A DNA stretch of 37,005 nucleotides from Beijerinckiaceae bacterium (GTDB lineage: Bacteria > Pseudomonadota > Alphaproteobacteria > Rhizobiales > Beijerinckiaceae), in contig CANGTC010000018.1 of NCBI GenBank assembly GCA_947456505.1, positions 1 through 37,005 on the forward strand, read 5' to 3'. Position 1 is the stretch's first letter. Each line of letters opens with the position of its first letter. The translations under genes and the position numbers were made by a program. Below the pieces are notes generated by a model. That model did no database searches. It worked only from the letters and a program-made list of their open reading frames with translations, and was not told the DNA's origin. Below, piece by piece: positions 27,275-35,263 of this stretch.

Positions 27275-28611
27275 TTCCCCGCCTTCTCATACCGCAACTC
27301 CCCCGCCACATAGGTCGCCTGCACGGCGCGGTCGTCGCCCAGTGTCATCTGTATGAACAGGGCTTCGTGAATGTCTTGCGCAAAGCCCATGCGATAGTCG
27401 ATCAGCGGCGTCGACTTCATGTCGAGCACCACAAGATCCGCCTCCATGCCCGGCGCGATGGAGCCTACCTTGTCTTCGATATACATGGCCTGCGCCGAGC
27501 CGCGCGTCGCCAGATAGAAGGCATGGCCCGCGCTGAGCCTGTGCTTGTGGACCATGGCCGCTTTATAGGCCTCGCCCAGCGTGGTCATGATCGAGAAAGA
27601 CGTGCCGCCGCCGATGTCGGTGCCGATCCCCACGCGCAAGGGGCGATCCGCCCGCTTGGCGCGCGCGATATTGAAGGCGCCGCTGCCGATGAAGGAATTG
27701 GAGGTCGGGCAATGGGCGATGGCCGAGCCAGTCCCGTGCATGCAGCCCATCTCGTCTTCATCGAGATGGATGCCGTGGCCGAAGATGGCGCGCGGCCCGC
27801 ACAGGCCCGCGTGGTCATAGACATCGGTGTAATTCTTGCGCGCGGGAAAGAGGTCGCGCACCCAGGCGATCTCGTCGAGATTTCCCGACACATGGGTCTG
27901 CATGTAGCAATCGGGATATTCGCGCCAGAGCGCGCCTGCCGCCGCGAGTTGCTCGTCCGTGCTGGTGGGCGCGAAGCGCGGCGTGATGGCGTACATGAGC
28001 CGCCCGCGCCCATGCCAGCGATTGATGAGCGCCTTGGAATCATCATAGGCGCTTTGCACGGTGTCGAGCAGAAAGGTCGGGGCGTTGCGGTTCATCAGCA
28101 CCTTGCCGGCGGCCATGCGCATGCCCAGCCGCTCGGCTTCTTCAAAGAGCGCGTCGACCGATTGGGAAAAGACCGTCCCATAGACGCAGCTGGTGGTGAT
28201 CCCATTGCGCAGGCTCTCGCGCAGAAAGACCTTCGCCACCGCCGACGCATGATCCTTGTCGGCGAACTTGCCCTCGGCGGGGAATGTGTAGGTCTCCAGC
28301 CAATCGAGCAATTGGGCGCCGAAGGAGGCGATGACCGGCGCCTGGGGGAAATGGACATGGGTGTCAAGGAAGCCCGGGCAGATCAGCGCATCCTTTCCGC
28401 AGTCGCGGATGGGCAGATCAGGCGGCAGCAGGGGTCGCACCGTCTCCGCAGGGCCGAAATGCGTGATGTGGCCTGCGCCCATGGCCACGATGGCGTCGGA
28501 TTCATGGACCATGGTCGCCTCGAGCCCCTCCAGAAAGGGATCGCCGGTGAAGGTGAGGGCCGGGCCTCGCAAGGCGTGTGTGGGCGTCATCGGGGCGGGC
28601 TTGGAGGTCAT
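27271..28611 (-). CDS. guaD: Guanine deaminase
   Basis: A 446-residue amidohydrolase that converts guanine to xanthine and ammonia. The zinc-binding [12 protein letters not shown] signature is followed by FPAEGKFAD (guanine-binding region), [37 protein letters not shown] and [13 protein letters not shown], all hallmarks of GuaD rather than other amidohydrolases. I choose the ATG at 28611, preceded by AAAGGAT at a good distance; the frame stays open another 44 codons upstream with low-complexity sequence lying in the divergent promoter region. No xanthine dehydrogenase or purine transporter is in the window. It is divergent from the DUF1489 gene across 134 bp. Confidence 0.92.
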   Translation of the reverse strand: MTSKPAPMTPTHALRGPALTFTGDPFLEGLEATMVHESDAIVAMGAGHITHFGPAETVRPLLPPDLPIRDCGKDALICPGFLDTHVHFPQAPVIASFGAQLLDWLETYTFPAEGKFADKDHASAVAKVFLRESLRNGITTSCVYGTVFSQSVDALFEEAERLGMRMAAGKVLMNRNAPTFLLDTVQSAYDDSKALINRWHGRGRLMYAITPRFAPTSTDEQLAAAGALWREYPDCYMQTHVSGNLDEIAWVRDLFPARKNYTDVYDHAGLCGPRAIFGHGIHLDEDEMGCMHGTGSAIAHCPTSNSFIGSGAFNIARAKRADRPLRVGIGTDIGGGTSFSIMTTLGEAYKAAMVHKHRLSAGHAFYLATRGSAQAMYIEDKVGSIAPGMEADLVVLDMKSTPLIDYRMGFAQDIHEALFIQMTLGDDRAVQATYVAGELRYEKAGN

Positions 28612-28745
28612 GGGGGAGATCCTTTGCCGCCGACAGTCCCACGGACCATCGGTCGAGTTCAAGAAGCCCATGGGGGAAAGGCGTCGTCTGTGCATGACCC
28701 GGCCCGCCCGCTTGCGCGCGCCAGCGCGCCCGCTACAAAGCATTC

Positions 28746-29183
28746 ATGCCTTTGCACCTCATCAAACTCTGCGTTGGGGCGGACTCGATCCGCGATATGG
28801 AGGAGTGGATCGCCTCCACCCTCGCCATGAAGCGCGCCGCCGGGCGCAAGCCTGAGCAGGTCCACACCACCCGCTCCTCGCCCAAGCGGGCGGATGAGGT
28901 GCTGGACGGGGGCTCGCTCTACTGGGTCATCAAGAGCCAGATCGCCGCGCGTCAGAGGATCGCCGAGTTGCGCCAGATCACCGACGCCGAAGGGATCGCG
29001 CGGTGCCAGATCGTGCTTGAGCCCACGCTGATCCAGGTCATGCCGCGCCCGCAGCGCCCCTTTCAGGGTTGGCGCTATCTGGCTGATCACGAAGCGCCGA
29101 AGGATCTGAGCGCAGGCGCGGGGCAACTGGCCGAGATGCCGGAGGAGTTGCGCCGGGAGTTGCGGGAGTTGGGGCTGCTTTAG
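28746..29183 (+). CDS. DUF1489 family protein
   Basis: A 145-residue soluble protein starting PLHLIKLCVGADSIRDMEEW, the fingerprint of DUF1489, a family found almost only in Alphaproteobacteria. Conserved downstream parts are GGSLYWVIKSQIAARQRI, IVLEPTLIQVMPRPQRPFQGWRYL and a charged C-terminal helix. The middle suggests an RNA- or nucleotide-handling fold by shape only; no function is known to me. It is a single-gene unit with 452 bp of mostly non-coding DNA after it. Confidence 0.85.
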   Translation: MPLHLIKLCVGADSIRDMEEWIASTLAMKRAAGRKPEQVHTTRSSPKRADEVLDGGSLYWVIKSQIAARQRIAELRQITDAEGIARCQIVLEPTLIQVMPRPQRPFQGWRYLADHEAPKDLSAGAGQLAEMPEELRRELRELGLL

Positions 29184-29379
29184 AGATGGCCTGCTTCGCC
29201 TGATCGCCTGTTGACAAGCGACCAGGGGTGAATCAACTAGAGCTTTGCTAACGAGGCTGAGCGCTTTTGATGCATGCCCCGGTTCCATCGCAATCCCGGA
29301 TGTTTTCGCCGGGACTTCCCGGCGCGGTCCAGATGGGTCCGCGTGACAAGGTCCACGTCATCCTGCGCCGAGGCGTCCG

Positions 29380-29532
29380 ATGATCAGCGTCACGCTAGTG
29401 ATCCTGGCGTACTTTTATATTGTCACGGTCCGATCGATCCGGCGCAAGGATCCAAACTTTACTTCTCTGTTTTTATTTATTTTTTTCTATTTTGTCGCGG
29501 CCGATCTCCTGCTGGAGCGGTGGAGGGGCTAG
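29380..29532 (+). CDS. Candidate 50-residue membrane protein with two helices (new)
   Basis: A short frame opens at ATG 29380 and stops at TAG 29530-29532. It encodes a first hydrophobic segment ISVTLVILAYFYIVTV (2-17), a positively charged turn RSIRRKDPN (18-26), and a second segment FTSLFLFIFFYFVAADLLL (27-45), ending ERWRG. A GAGG (29370-29373) sits six bases before the ATG, ideal for a ribosome site. By the positive-inside rule the turn would be cytoplasmic. It lies alone in the 452-bp gap between the DUF1489 gene and the second Bug gene and is much more T-rich than its neighbours. I do not recognise a family. The second helix comes from a T-rich tract that would read as hydrophobic in any frame, so the first helix and the ribosome site are the stronger evidence. 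Elsewhere in the gap (29184-29379, 29533-29635) I see only a TTGACA at 29211 with no clear -10 and a short hairpin at 29307-29324. Confidence 0.5.
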   Translation: MISVTLVILAYFYIVTVRSIRRKDPNFTSLFLFIFFYFVAADLLLERWRG

Positions 29533-29635
29533 CCACCTGTCCCGCCGTAATTCTGACGCCGCCCGGCGTGGCCGTGTCGCGCCGTTGCCAAGCGTCTCCC
29601 GCAAAGGCATGGTGGGCGAAATCGGGAGAACGTCC

Positions 29636-30658
29636 ATGTGTTCAGTGAGGGGTCTCGGGTCGCTTGGCGGCGCCATTCTGGCGTTCGGCGCGCTTGTTTT
29701 GTCCAGCCCGGCCTCGGCCGCCGATGACTTCTACAAGGACAAGACCATCAGCATGGTCGTGGGCTTCACCCCCGGCGGTGGTTATGACGCCTATGCCCGC
29801 CAGCTCGCCCGGTTCCTGCCGGAGCATATTCCCGGCAAACCCAACATGATCGTCCAGAATATGCCGGGGGCGGGCAGCATGACGGCGGTGCGGGCGCTGG
29901 ACGCCACCCAACCCAAGGACGGGACGGTGATGGTGATCTTCAATCCCGGGCTGATCGTCCAGTCCGTGGTTCAGCCGGACAAGGTGCCCGTCGATTTCAG
30001 GAAATATTCTTTCGTGGGCGTCGTCACGCCGGATTTTCGGGTTTGTTATGGCTTTGGCCCCAATGGGGTGAAGTCGTGGAGCGAAATGATGGCGCGCAAG
30101 GAGTTCATTCTGGGCGCGACGGGCAAGGGCTCCGGCAACTATGTCAATGGCGCGACCATGCGCGAGGTGTTCAACGCGCCGGTCAAGCAGATCCTGGGCT
30201 TTCCCGGCAGCAATGAGCAGAGGCTCGCCATCGAGCGCGGCGAGCTTGACGGCGATTGTGGCTCCTTCCACAGCCTCCCGCCAGCCTGGCTGCGCGAGGG
30301 CAAGGTGCATCCTTTTGTGCGGTTCACCCGTGACAAGGAAGCCGACATGCCCGATAGCGCGCGCTTCATTGATGAATTCGCAACCACCCAGGAGCAGCGG
30401 GATCTGCTGGCGATCGTCAATGCGGAGGATGAGGTGGGCCGGCCCTTCATCGTATCGCGCGATATTCCCGCCGAGCGTCTGGCGATCCTGCGCAAGGCTT
30501 TCGACACCCTGATGAAAGATCCCGTGTTCAAGGCGGAGATGGCGAGACAGAACCTGCCCGTCCACCCGATCAACGGCCCGGATTCGGAGCAGATCGTGAC
30601 CCGAATGCTGCAGACCCCTCGCGCCCTGGCGGACAAGGCCCGCAGGATTTTCGAATAG
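29636..30658 (+). CDS. Divergent Bug/TctC-type periplasmic solute-binding protein
   Basis: A 340-residue exported protein. The ATG at 29636 follows GGGAGAA and gives a signal peptide ending near SPASAA (about residue 25). The mature part begins DDFYKDKTISMVVGFTPGGGYDAYARQLARFLPEHIPG, which is the Bug/TctC ligand-binding start with a GGGYD rather than the usual GGPTD loop, followed by VQNMPGAGSMTAVRAL. The sequence is clearly paralogous in fold to the gene at 18804 but only distantly similar, so it should bind a different ligand. No TctA/TctB membrane genes accompany it; the only nearby membrane candidate is the 50-residue protein 104 bp upstream. Confidence 0.85.
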   Translation: MCSVRGLGSLGGAILAFGALVLSSPASAADDFYKDKTISMVVGFTPGGGYDAYARQLARFLPEHIPGKPNMIVQNMPGAGSMTAVRALDATQPKDGTVMVIFNPGLIVQSVVQPDKVPVDFRKYSFVGVVTPDFRVCYGFGPNGVKSWSEMMARKEFILGATGKGSGNYVNGATMREVFNAPVKQILGFPGSNEQRLAIERGELDGDCGSFHSLPPAWLREGKVHPFVRFTRDKEADMPDSARFIDEFATTQEQRDLLAIVNAEDEVGRPFIVSRDIPAERLAILRKAFDTLMKDPVFKAEMARQNLPVHPINGPDSEQIVTRMLQTPRALADKARRIFE

Positions 30659-30737
30659 CCGATCCCCGGTTGGGCGCTTGCCGTTTCGCGCGGGGGATAC
30701 GATGTAAGGTCAAGTCCCCCATGGAGCCTCGAATCTC

Positions 30738-31466
30738 TTGAGCAGCGACGGCAAGCAAAACGCAGTGTCCCGACCCGGCCAGGCTTCGGCTGAAGTCGAG
30801 GCCTTCCTGCGCAAGGCAGCCGCTGTTCCCTCTGTGGCGGGCAAGCGGGGCCGCCTGGTCTTCGCGCTCGACGCCACCATGAGCCGCCAGCCCACCTGGG
30901 ATCTCGCTCTTTCCTTGCAGGGCAAGATGTTTGAGACGGCGGCGGCGCTGGGCGGGCTCGATGTGCAGCTCGTCTATTTCCGGGGCATGGCCGAATGCCG
31001 CGCCTCCAGTTTCATCGCCAATGGGGCGGGCCTCGCCGCCCTCATGGGGAAGATTTCCGTGCGCGGCGGGCAGACCCAAATCGCCCGGGTGTTGGAGCAT
31101 GTGCGGACGGAGACAAGGCGCGCGCCTGTCGGCGCCCTCGTCTATGTGGGCGACGCCATGGAGGAGAATGTGGATTCTCTCTGCGGCCTGGCTGGTGAAC
31201 TGGGCTTGCTGGGCGTCAAGGCCTTCATGTTTCATGAGGGGGCGGACCCGGTGGCGGCCAACGCCTTTCGCGAGATCGCGCGGCTCACCGGCGGGGCCTA
31301 TGTGGCTTTTGATCAGTCGGCGGCTCAGCGGCTCGCCAGTCTGCTGGCTGCGGCGGCGGCCTATGCTGCGGGCGGATCACGGGCGCTGGAGGCCATGGCG
31401 CTGGAGCCCAAGGGCGAGGCCGCACGCTTGCTGTTGACGCAGATGCGTCAGGGGAGGGTGCCTTGA
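30738..31466 (+). CDS. VWA-domain protein
   Basis: A 242-residue soluble protein with a von Willebrand factor A fold (about residues 38-215). The metal-ion adhesion site appears as DATMS (45-49, a DxTxS variant of DxSxS), followed by the threonine in RGGQTQIARVLEHV and the aspartate in LVYVGDAMEEN. No signal peptide is seen, so it is probably cytosolic. The start is taken as TTG 30738; a six-codon ATG frame (30721-30741) ends in the overlapping TGA. The stop overlaps the start of the membrane J-domain gene, so the two are cotranslated, and their products probably act together, perhaps as a chaperone-linked adaptor (inference). Role unknown. Confidence 0.78.
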   Translation: MSSDGKQNAVSRPGQASAEVEAFLRKAAAVPSVAGKRGRLVFALDATMSRQPTWDLALSLQGKMFETAAALGGLDVQLVYFRGMAECRASSFIANGAGLAALMGKISVRGGQTQIARVLEHVRTETRRAPVGALVYVGDAMEENVDSLCGLAGELGLLGVKAFMFHEGADPVAANAFREIARLTGGAYVAFDQSAAQRLASLLAAAAAYAAGGSRALEAMALEPKGEAARLLLTQMRQGRVP

Positions 31467-32200
31467 TCGTGCAGCTTTTGGCGGTCGTCAGCCTGCTGAT
31501 TATTCTCTGGTACGCCAGCAACGCCTTCACCCGGGCGAATCCGGCCAAGCTCGCCCGCTATCTGAAACCACTGGGCGGCTACGCCACTCTGGCGGTGGCG
31601 GCGCTGATGATGTTGCGCGGGCAGGTTGAGGCGGCGGTCGCGGTGGGAGGCTTCGGCCTCTATTTGCTGGGCTTGGCCAATCCGCCCGCTTTCGCGCGCA
31701 TGTTCAGCAAGGTGGGCGGGACGCCCGGCGCCGACAAGGTGTCGCGGGTGCGTTCGGCCATGATCGAGATGGAGTTGCACCACGAGAGCGGCGCCATGGA
31801 GGGGACGGTGCTCGCCGGCGCCTTCAGCGGGGGACGTCTCGCCGACCTGACGCGTCCCCAATGCGAGGAGATCCTGCAGGTCTGCCGCAGCGACGATCCC
31901 GAAGGGGCGCGGCTGCTAGAGGCTTATCTCGACCGCCGATTTCCCGGTTGGCGTCCGGCAGGCGAGGACCACGCTGACGCGGGGCGCGGCGGCCGGGGCG
32001 GGGATCAGCGTCTCGCGGGAGCCATGACCGAGGAAGAAGCTTATGAGGTCCTGGGGCTTGCGAAGGGCGCCTCGGTTGAAGAAATCGCGCGGGCGCATCG
32101 CACCCTCATGAAGAAACTTCATCCCGATTACGGGGGGCCTACGGCCCTTGCCGCCAAGGTCAATGAAGCCAAGGCTATCTTGATGCGCCGCCATCTGTAA
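31463..32200 (+). CDS. Membrane-anchored J-domain protein
   Basis: A 245-residue protein with an N-terminal membrane part (QLLAVVSLLIILWYASNAF, then two further hydrophobic stretches around GGYATLAVAALMML and AVAVGGFGLYLLGLA) and a C-terminal J domain (about 188-245) with the HPD motif at 220-222 (KKLHPDYGGP). This is a type III DnaJ protein, recruiting and stimulating DnaK at the membrane. The middle segment (MIEMELHHESGAMEGTVLAGAFSG, LTRPQCEEILQVCR) is acidic and conserved-looking. The start is either TTG 31463, overlapping the VWA stop, or GTG 31469 two codons later; the GGGGAGGG at 31451-31458 suits both. Its partner is the VWA protein immediately upstream. Confidence 0.85.
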   Translation: MIVQLLAVVSLLIILWYASNAFTRANPAKLARYLKPLGGYATLAVAALMMLRGQVEAAVAVGGFGLYLLGLANPPAFARMFSKVGGTPGADKVSRVRSAMIEMELHHESGAMEGTVLAGAFSGGRLADLTRPQCEEILQVCRSDDPEGARLLEAYLDRRFPGWRPAGEDHADAGRGGRGGDQRLAGAMTEEEAYEVLGLAKGASVEEIARAHRTLMKKLHPDYGGPTALAAKVNEAKAILMRRHL

Positions 32201-32259
32201 CTCCACAACTCGAACGCAACACTACGAGGTAACGCGGCAGGGGCCGAAAGGGTCCGTGC

Positions 32260-33744
32260 CTAATTCTTGGTGGTGAAGCAGGACAGGCCTGACCTCTTGA
32301 GAGATTTGCAGGCGGCCTCAGCCCGTGTCTCCGTCAGCCCGGCGAAACGGGCGCGGTAGATGGTCTCGGATCCCTTTTTCACCTTCTCGGTGAAGGGCGT
32401 TGCGCCAGACAGGGTCGGGGCCTTGCTGCGGGCCTTGGCGAGAAGATCATTGGCCTTGTCCGCAGCATCAGTGGCGCCAACCTGAATCATCGTGCCGGAC
32501 TTGGCCGCCGCCGGGCGAGAGGGCTCCACCTTGGCTATCTGGGTCGCCTGTTTTTCAGGGGCGCGGGCCTGAATGGCGGGAGCCGCAGCCTTGCGCGAGC
32601 CGCCGGGCGTCACCTGGCTTGCTGAGTTTGCGCTGGCTGTCGCCTGACGGGTCGAGCCGTCGGAGGCCTTCGCGGCGGGAATTGTTGCAGTGCGATCATC
32701 CATGGCGCGGGCCTGGTTGGCGATCACGGCGGGCTTTGGCTTGTCAGCAAGGGCGGCGATGCTCGGGGCGGGCGCGGGGGGCGCATAGGCGGCCGCCATG
32801 GGGACAGGCTTGGCCTCTGCGGCAGGCTCTGCCTTCGCCGCTACGGCGGTCTTGTTGGGCGAGGCGGAATCGAGATGCTCCTCGATCAGGTTGGCCATGA
32901 TCCGGTCACGACCCGCCGCGCTCTTGCCGCCCAGCACCACGGAGAAGATGCGACGATTGCCGCGTTTGACCGAGCTGAGGAGGTTGAAGCCCGAAGCGTT
33001 GGTGTAGCCGGTCTTGATGCCGTCCATGCCCTCCACCTGGTCAAGCAGGTGGTTGTGGTTGCCCATGGTATGGCCACGGAAGGTGAACTGATGGGTTGAA
33101 AAATAGGCATAGTAACGCGGGAAGCGCTCCTGGATCGACCGGCCCAGAATGATCAGATCATTGGCGGTCGTGACCTGCCGGGCGTCCGGCAGGCCGGATG
33201 CGTTGGCGTAGAATGTGCGCGTCATGCCCAGGCTTTGGGCCTTGGCGGTCATCAGCTGGGCGAAACGGTCCTCAGTGCCGCCAACCGCTTCCGCCACCGC
33301 CGCTGCGATGTCATTTGCGGATTTCGTGACGATGGCCTTGATGGCGTCCTCGACCCTGATGGTCGATCCCGGCCTCAAGCCCAGCTTGGACGGCGCCATG
33401 GAGGCCGCATGGCTGGAAATTTCGATTTCGTCGTCGAGGGAGAAAGCGCCTTTCTCCAGTTGCTCGAAGAGCATGTAGAGGGTCATCACCTTGGTGACGG
33501 AGGCGGGATGACGCAGTTCATTTTCGTGGGTGGCGTGGAGAACCCGCCCGGAATTGCCGTCCACCACCATCGCGGCGTAGGGGGGCGTGTAGGAGGCGCC
33601 GGCGTAATGACGCTTGTGGTGTTTTTTGCGGCTCTTGGCCTCTGCGGAGCCCGTATCCAGCACAAACGCTGCAAAGGCGACGCTGCCGGAAACGATGACG
33701 GACAAGACGCGCCTGGTGAGAACGCTTGTGGAAACAGCCAGCAT
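32260..33744 (-). CDS. D-alanyl-D-alanine carboxypeptidase (PBP5/6 type) with C-terminal SPOR-like domain
   Basis: A 494-residue exported serine peptidase that trims the terminal D-alanine of peptidoglycan stem peptides. After a signal region (about 1-36) and a short basic histidine-rich patch, the penicillin-binding active-site motifs appear in order: SVTK (82-85), SAN (142-144) and KTG (244-246). Residues 300-420 are a low-complexity alanine/proline-rich linker, and the last 70 residues (FTEKVKKGSETIYRARFAGL ... CKSLKRSGLSCFTT) form a SPOR-like domain that would target denuded glycan at the division site. The long linker plus SPOR arrangement is common in Hyphomicrobiales. An imperfect CACCAC/GTGGTG palindrome (33768-33781) sits 24 bp before the start. 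Confidence 0.92.
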   Translation of the reverse strand: MLAVSTSVLTRRVLSVIVSGSVAFAAFVLDTGSAEAKSRKKHHKRHYAGASYTPPYAAMVVDGNSGRVLHATHENELRHPASVTKVMTLYMLFEQLEKGAFSLDDEIEISSHAASMAPSKLGLRPGSTIRVEDAIKAIVTKSANDIAAAVAEAVGGTEDRFAQLMTAKAQSLGMTRTFYANASGLPDARQVTTANDLIILGRSIQERFPRYYAYFSTHQFTFRGHTMGNHNHLLDQVEGMDGIKTGYTNASGFNLLSSVKRGNRRIFSVVLGGKSAAGRDRIMANLIEEHLDSASPNKTAVAAKAEPAAEAKPVPMAAAYAPPAPAPSIAALADKPKPAVIANQARAMDDRTATIPAAKASDGSTRQATASANSASQVTPGGSRKAAAPAIQARAPEKQATQIAKVEPSRPAAAKSGTMIQVGATDAADKANDLLAKARSKAPTLSGATPFTEKVKKGSETIYRARFAGLTETRAEAACKSLKRSGLSCFTTKN

Positions 33745-33895
33745 ACCAAACCCCGAACCGGAGCCATCACCACAGGTGGTGGCCTGAACAACACACCCGC
33801 GGACCCTAACGGTTCGTAGTTACGTGACGGTTAACGGCTTGAAGGAATTATGATTAATGAATTATTGCCAAATTTGCTGCACCGCGAAGGGACGC

Positions 33896-33922
33896 TTGAC
33901 ATTTTTGTGCAGTGCATATAAA
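33896..33922 (+). promoter_or_regulatory. Probable sigma-70 promoter of the phasin gene with TGC-rich sequence
   Basis: A perfect TTGACA (33896-33901) is followed after 15 bp by TATAAA (33917-33922); shifting two bases gives TAAACA at the standard 17-bp spacing. The initiation point would lie about 50 bp before the phasin ATG. The spacer TTTTTGTGCAGTGCA and the upstream TTTGCTGCA are TGC-rich, the kind of sequence PhaR repressors bind at phasin promoters in other Alphaproteobacteria (inference). Confidence 0.65.
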
Positions 33923-33983
33923 CAGACCCTGTCAGGCGCTCAGTGGAGCTGCCGATCAGGGCACTGCAAGACGAGGGTGTTTC

Positions 33984-34325
33984 ATGTTCAAGAATGTCGA
34001 AGATTTCCAGAAATTCGGTAAGGAGCAGCTCGAGGCCGTGACTTCGGTCGGTACCGCCTGGACCAAGGGCGTTCAGCAGATCGCCACCGAGGCCACCGAC
34101 TACAGCAAGAAGTCCTTCGAGGCGTCCTCGGGCGTGATGGAAAAGCTGATGGGCGTGAAGTCCGTTGAAAAGGCTATCGAAATCCAGACGGAATTCGCCA
34201 AGCAGAGCTATGAGTCCTTCATCGCCCAGAGCACCAAGTTCGGCGAGCTTTTCACCAATCTGGCCAAGGACAGCTTCAAGCCGGTTGAGGAAGTTTTCGC
34301 CAAGGTCCAGGCCGCCGCGAAGTAA
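33984..34325 (+). CDS. Phasin (polyhydroxyalkanoate granule protein)
   Basis: A 113-residue amphipathic, all-helical protein of the phasin family (phasin_2 type), which coats polyhydroxyalkanoate granules and controls their size and number. Landmarks are FQKFGKEQLEAVT near the start, the heptad-rich core KKSFEASSGVMEKL ... VEKAIEIQTEFAKQSYESFIAQSTKFGELF, and the C-terminal AKVQAAAK tail. No signal peptide. The ATG at 33984 has a GAGGG ribosome site. It has its own promoter and a strong terminator, and its codon use is biased to common codons, both fitting high expression. PHA synthase is not in the window. Confidence 0.92.
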   Translation: MFKNVEDFQKFGKEQLEAVTSVGTAWTKGVQQIATEATDYSKKSFEASSGVMEKLMGVKSVEKAIEIQTEFAKQSYESFIAQSTKFGELFTNLAKDSFKPVEEVFAKVQAAAK

Positions 34326-34349
34326 GCTTTACTTTTCATGGTTTTATGA

Positions 34350-34380
34350 GGCCCGGCCCCTGCGCCGGGCCTTTTCTTTT
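34350..34380 (+). terminator. Intrinsic terminator of the phasin gene
   Basis: GGCCCGGC (34350-34357) pairs perfectly with GCCGGGCC (34364-34371) around a six-base loop and is followed by TTTTCTTTT (34372-34380). It lies 24 bp after the phasin stop and separates it from clpS. Confidence 0.9.
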
Positions 34381-34644
34381 GCGGGGCCTTGTCACCGGGA
34401 AAGCGTCATCTTTGCGCGAAATGCCGCAACCCCTCTGGCGAACCGGGCCCCGCGTCAATAGATTAGGCCAATGGCGGTTGGTTCCGGCCCACCTTTTTGA
34501 TCGCGAAAGGGGGCCGGGGGCAGTTGCGTACTTCCGTCAGAGGCCTATCTTGGGATGGACGGCACAGGATTTTCAGACGTGACTCTCGGACTTGCGGCGC
34601 GGCACAGGGTGAACAGGGGGGAGCCGGACAGCGGCTTGCCCGGC

Positions 34645-34998
34645 ATGGTTTTTGCTGCTCGTGAACCGCGCAGAGGCGGCGATGGTCCGGGCGGTGGCGG
34701 CAATACCGGCACTGCGGTGATCACGCGCACACGCACGCAACCGAGGAAGCCGAACATGTATCGGGTTCTTCTGTTGAACGACGATTACACGCCGCAGGAG
34801 TTCGTGGTCACGGTTTTGCGGAAGTATTTCAACAAGGGCGTCGAGGAGGCGCGGCGCATCATGCTCCACGTCCACCAGCATGGCGTCGGCGAATGCGGCG
34901 TCTTCACCTACGAGGTCGCCGAGACGAAGGTGACTCAGGTGATGGATTATGCGCGCAAGCATCAGCATCCCCTGCAATGCATCATGGAGAAAAAGTGA
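34645..34998 (+). CDS. clpS: ATP-dependent Clp protease adaptor ClpS
   Basis: ClpS binds proteins with bulky hydrophobic N-terminal residues and hands them to ClpA/ClpP for degradation (N-end rule). The conserved core is unmistakable: [45 protein letters not shown] and [17 protein letters not shown], including the N-DD and H-H residues of the N-degron pocket. The ATG at 34645 gives 117 residues, the usual length, with a flexible glycine-rich lead. An ATG at 34555 in the same frame would add 30 unconserved residues, so it is less likely. ClpA follows after 265 bp. Confidence 0.93.
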   Translation: MVFAAREPRRGGDGPGGGGNTGTAVITRTRTQPRKPNMYRVLLLNDDYTPQEFVVTVLRKYFNKGVEEARRIMLHVHQHGVGECGVFTYEVAETKVTQVMDYARKHQHPLQCIMEKK

Positions 34999-35000
34999 TT

Positions 35001-35016
35001 GGCGCCCCCCGGCGCC
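35001..35016 (+). other. GC hairpin after clpS
   Basis: GGCGCC (35001-35006) and GGCGCC (35011-35016) pair around a CCCC loop directly after the clpS stop. There is no T tract, so it is at best a weak or Rho-assisted stop or an mRNA-stabilising hairpin. Confidence 0.4.
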
Positions 35017-35263
35017 GAAGGGGTTGATAAGCGATGGCCGTGACAGACAAACCATTGCCGTATTCGCCCATGACAGTATCATCGGGGGCTTGTTCGAAGA
35101 GGGCGTATGATCTGCATGCGCCAGTGGAGAAGCGGCGCAATGGGTTCAACTCCTTGGGTCGTAAGTGAAGTGCCAGCCGCGAGGTGGATGGCGGATGAGG
35201 CTCTGGCCTTGATCGCTCGCAGCCTTTGCAAGGAAATCTCGAACGCAAAGGGTGAGAGCTGCG

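Noticed and set aside
27367-28830. Long plus-strand open frame opposite guaD (487 codons)
   Set aside because: Antisense shadow of guanine deaminase, rich in R/A/H as expected for complementary-strand translation, without motifs.
29307-29324. Hairpin CGCCGGG-ACTT-CCCGGCG in the gap before the 50-residue protein
   Set aside because: Seven-base stem without a following T tract; isolated GC palindromes of this size are expected in GC-rich DNA.
32236-32260. Imperfect hairpin between the convergent J-domain and carboxypeptidase genes
   Set aside because: Mismatches and a bulge interrupt the stem and there is no T tract on either strand, so a terminator cannot be claimed.
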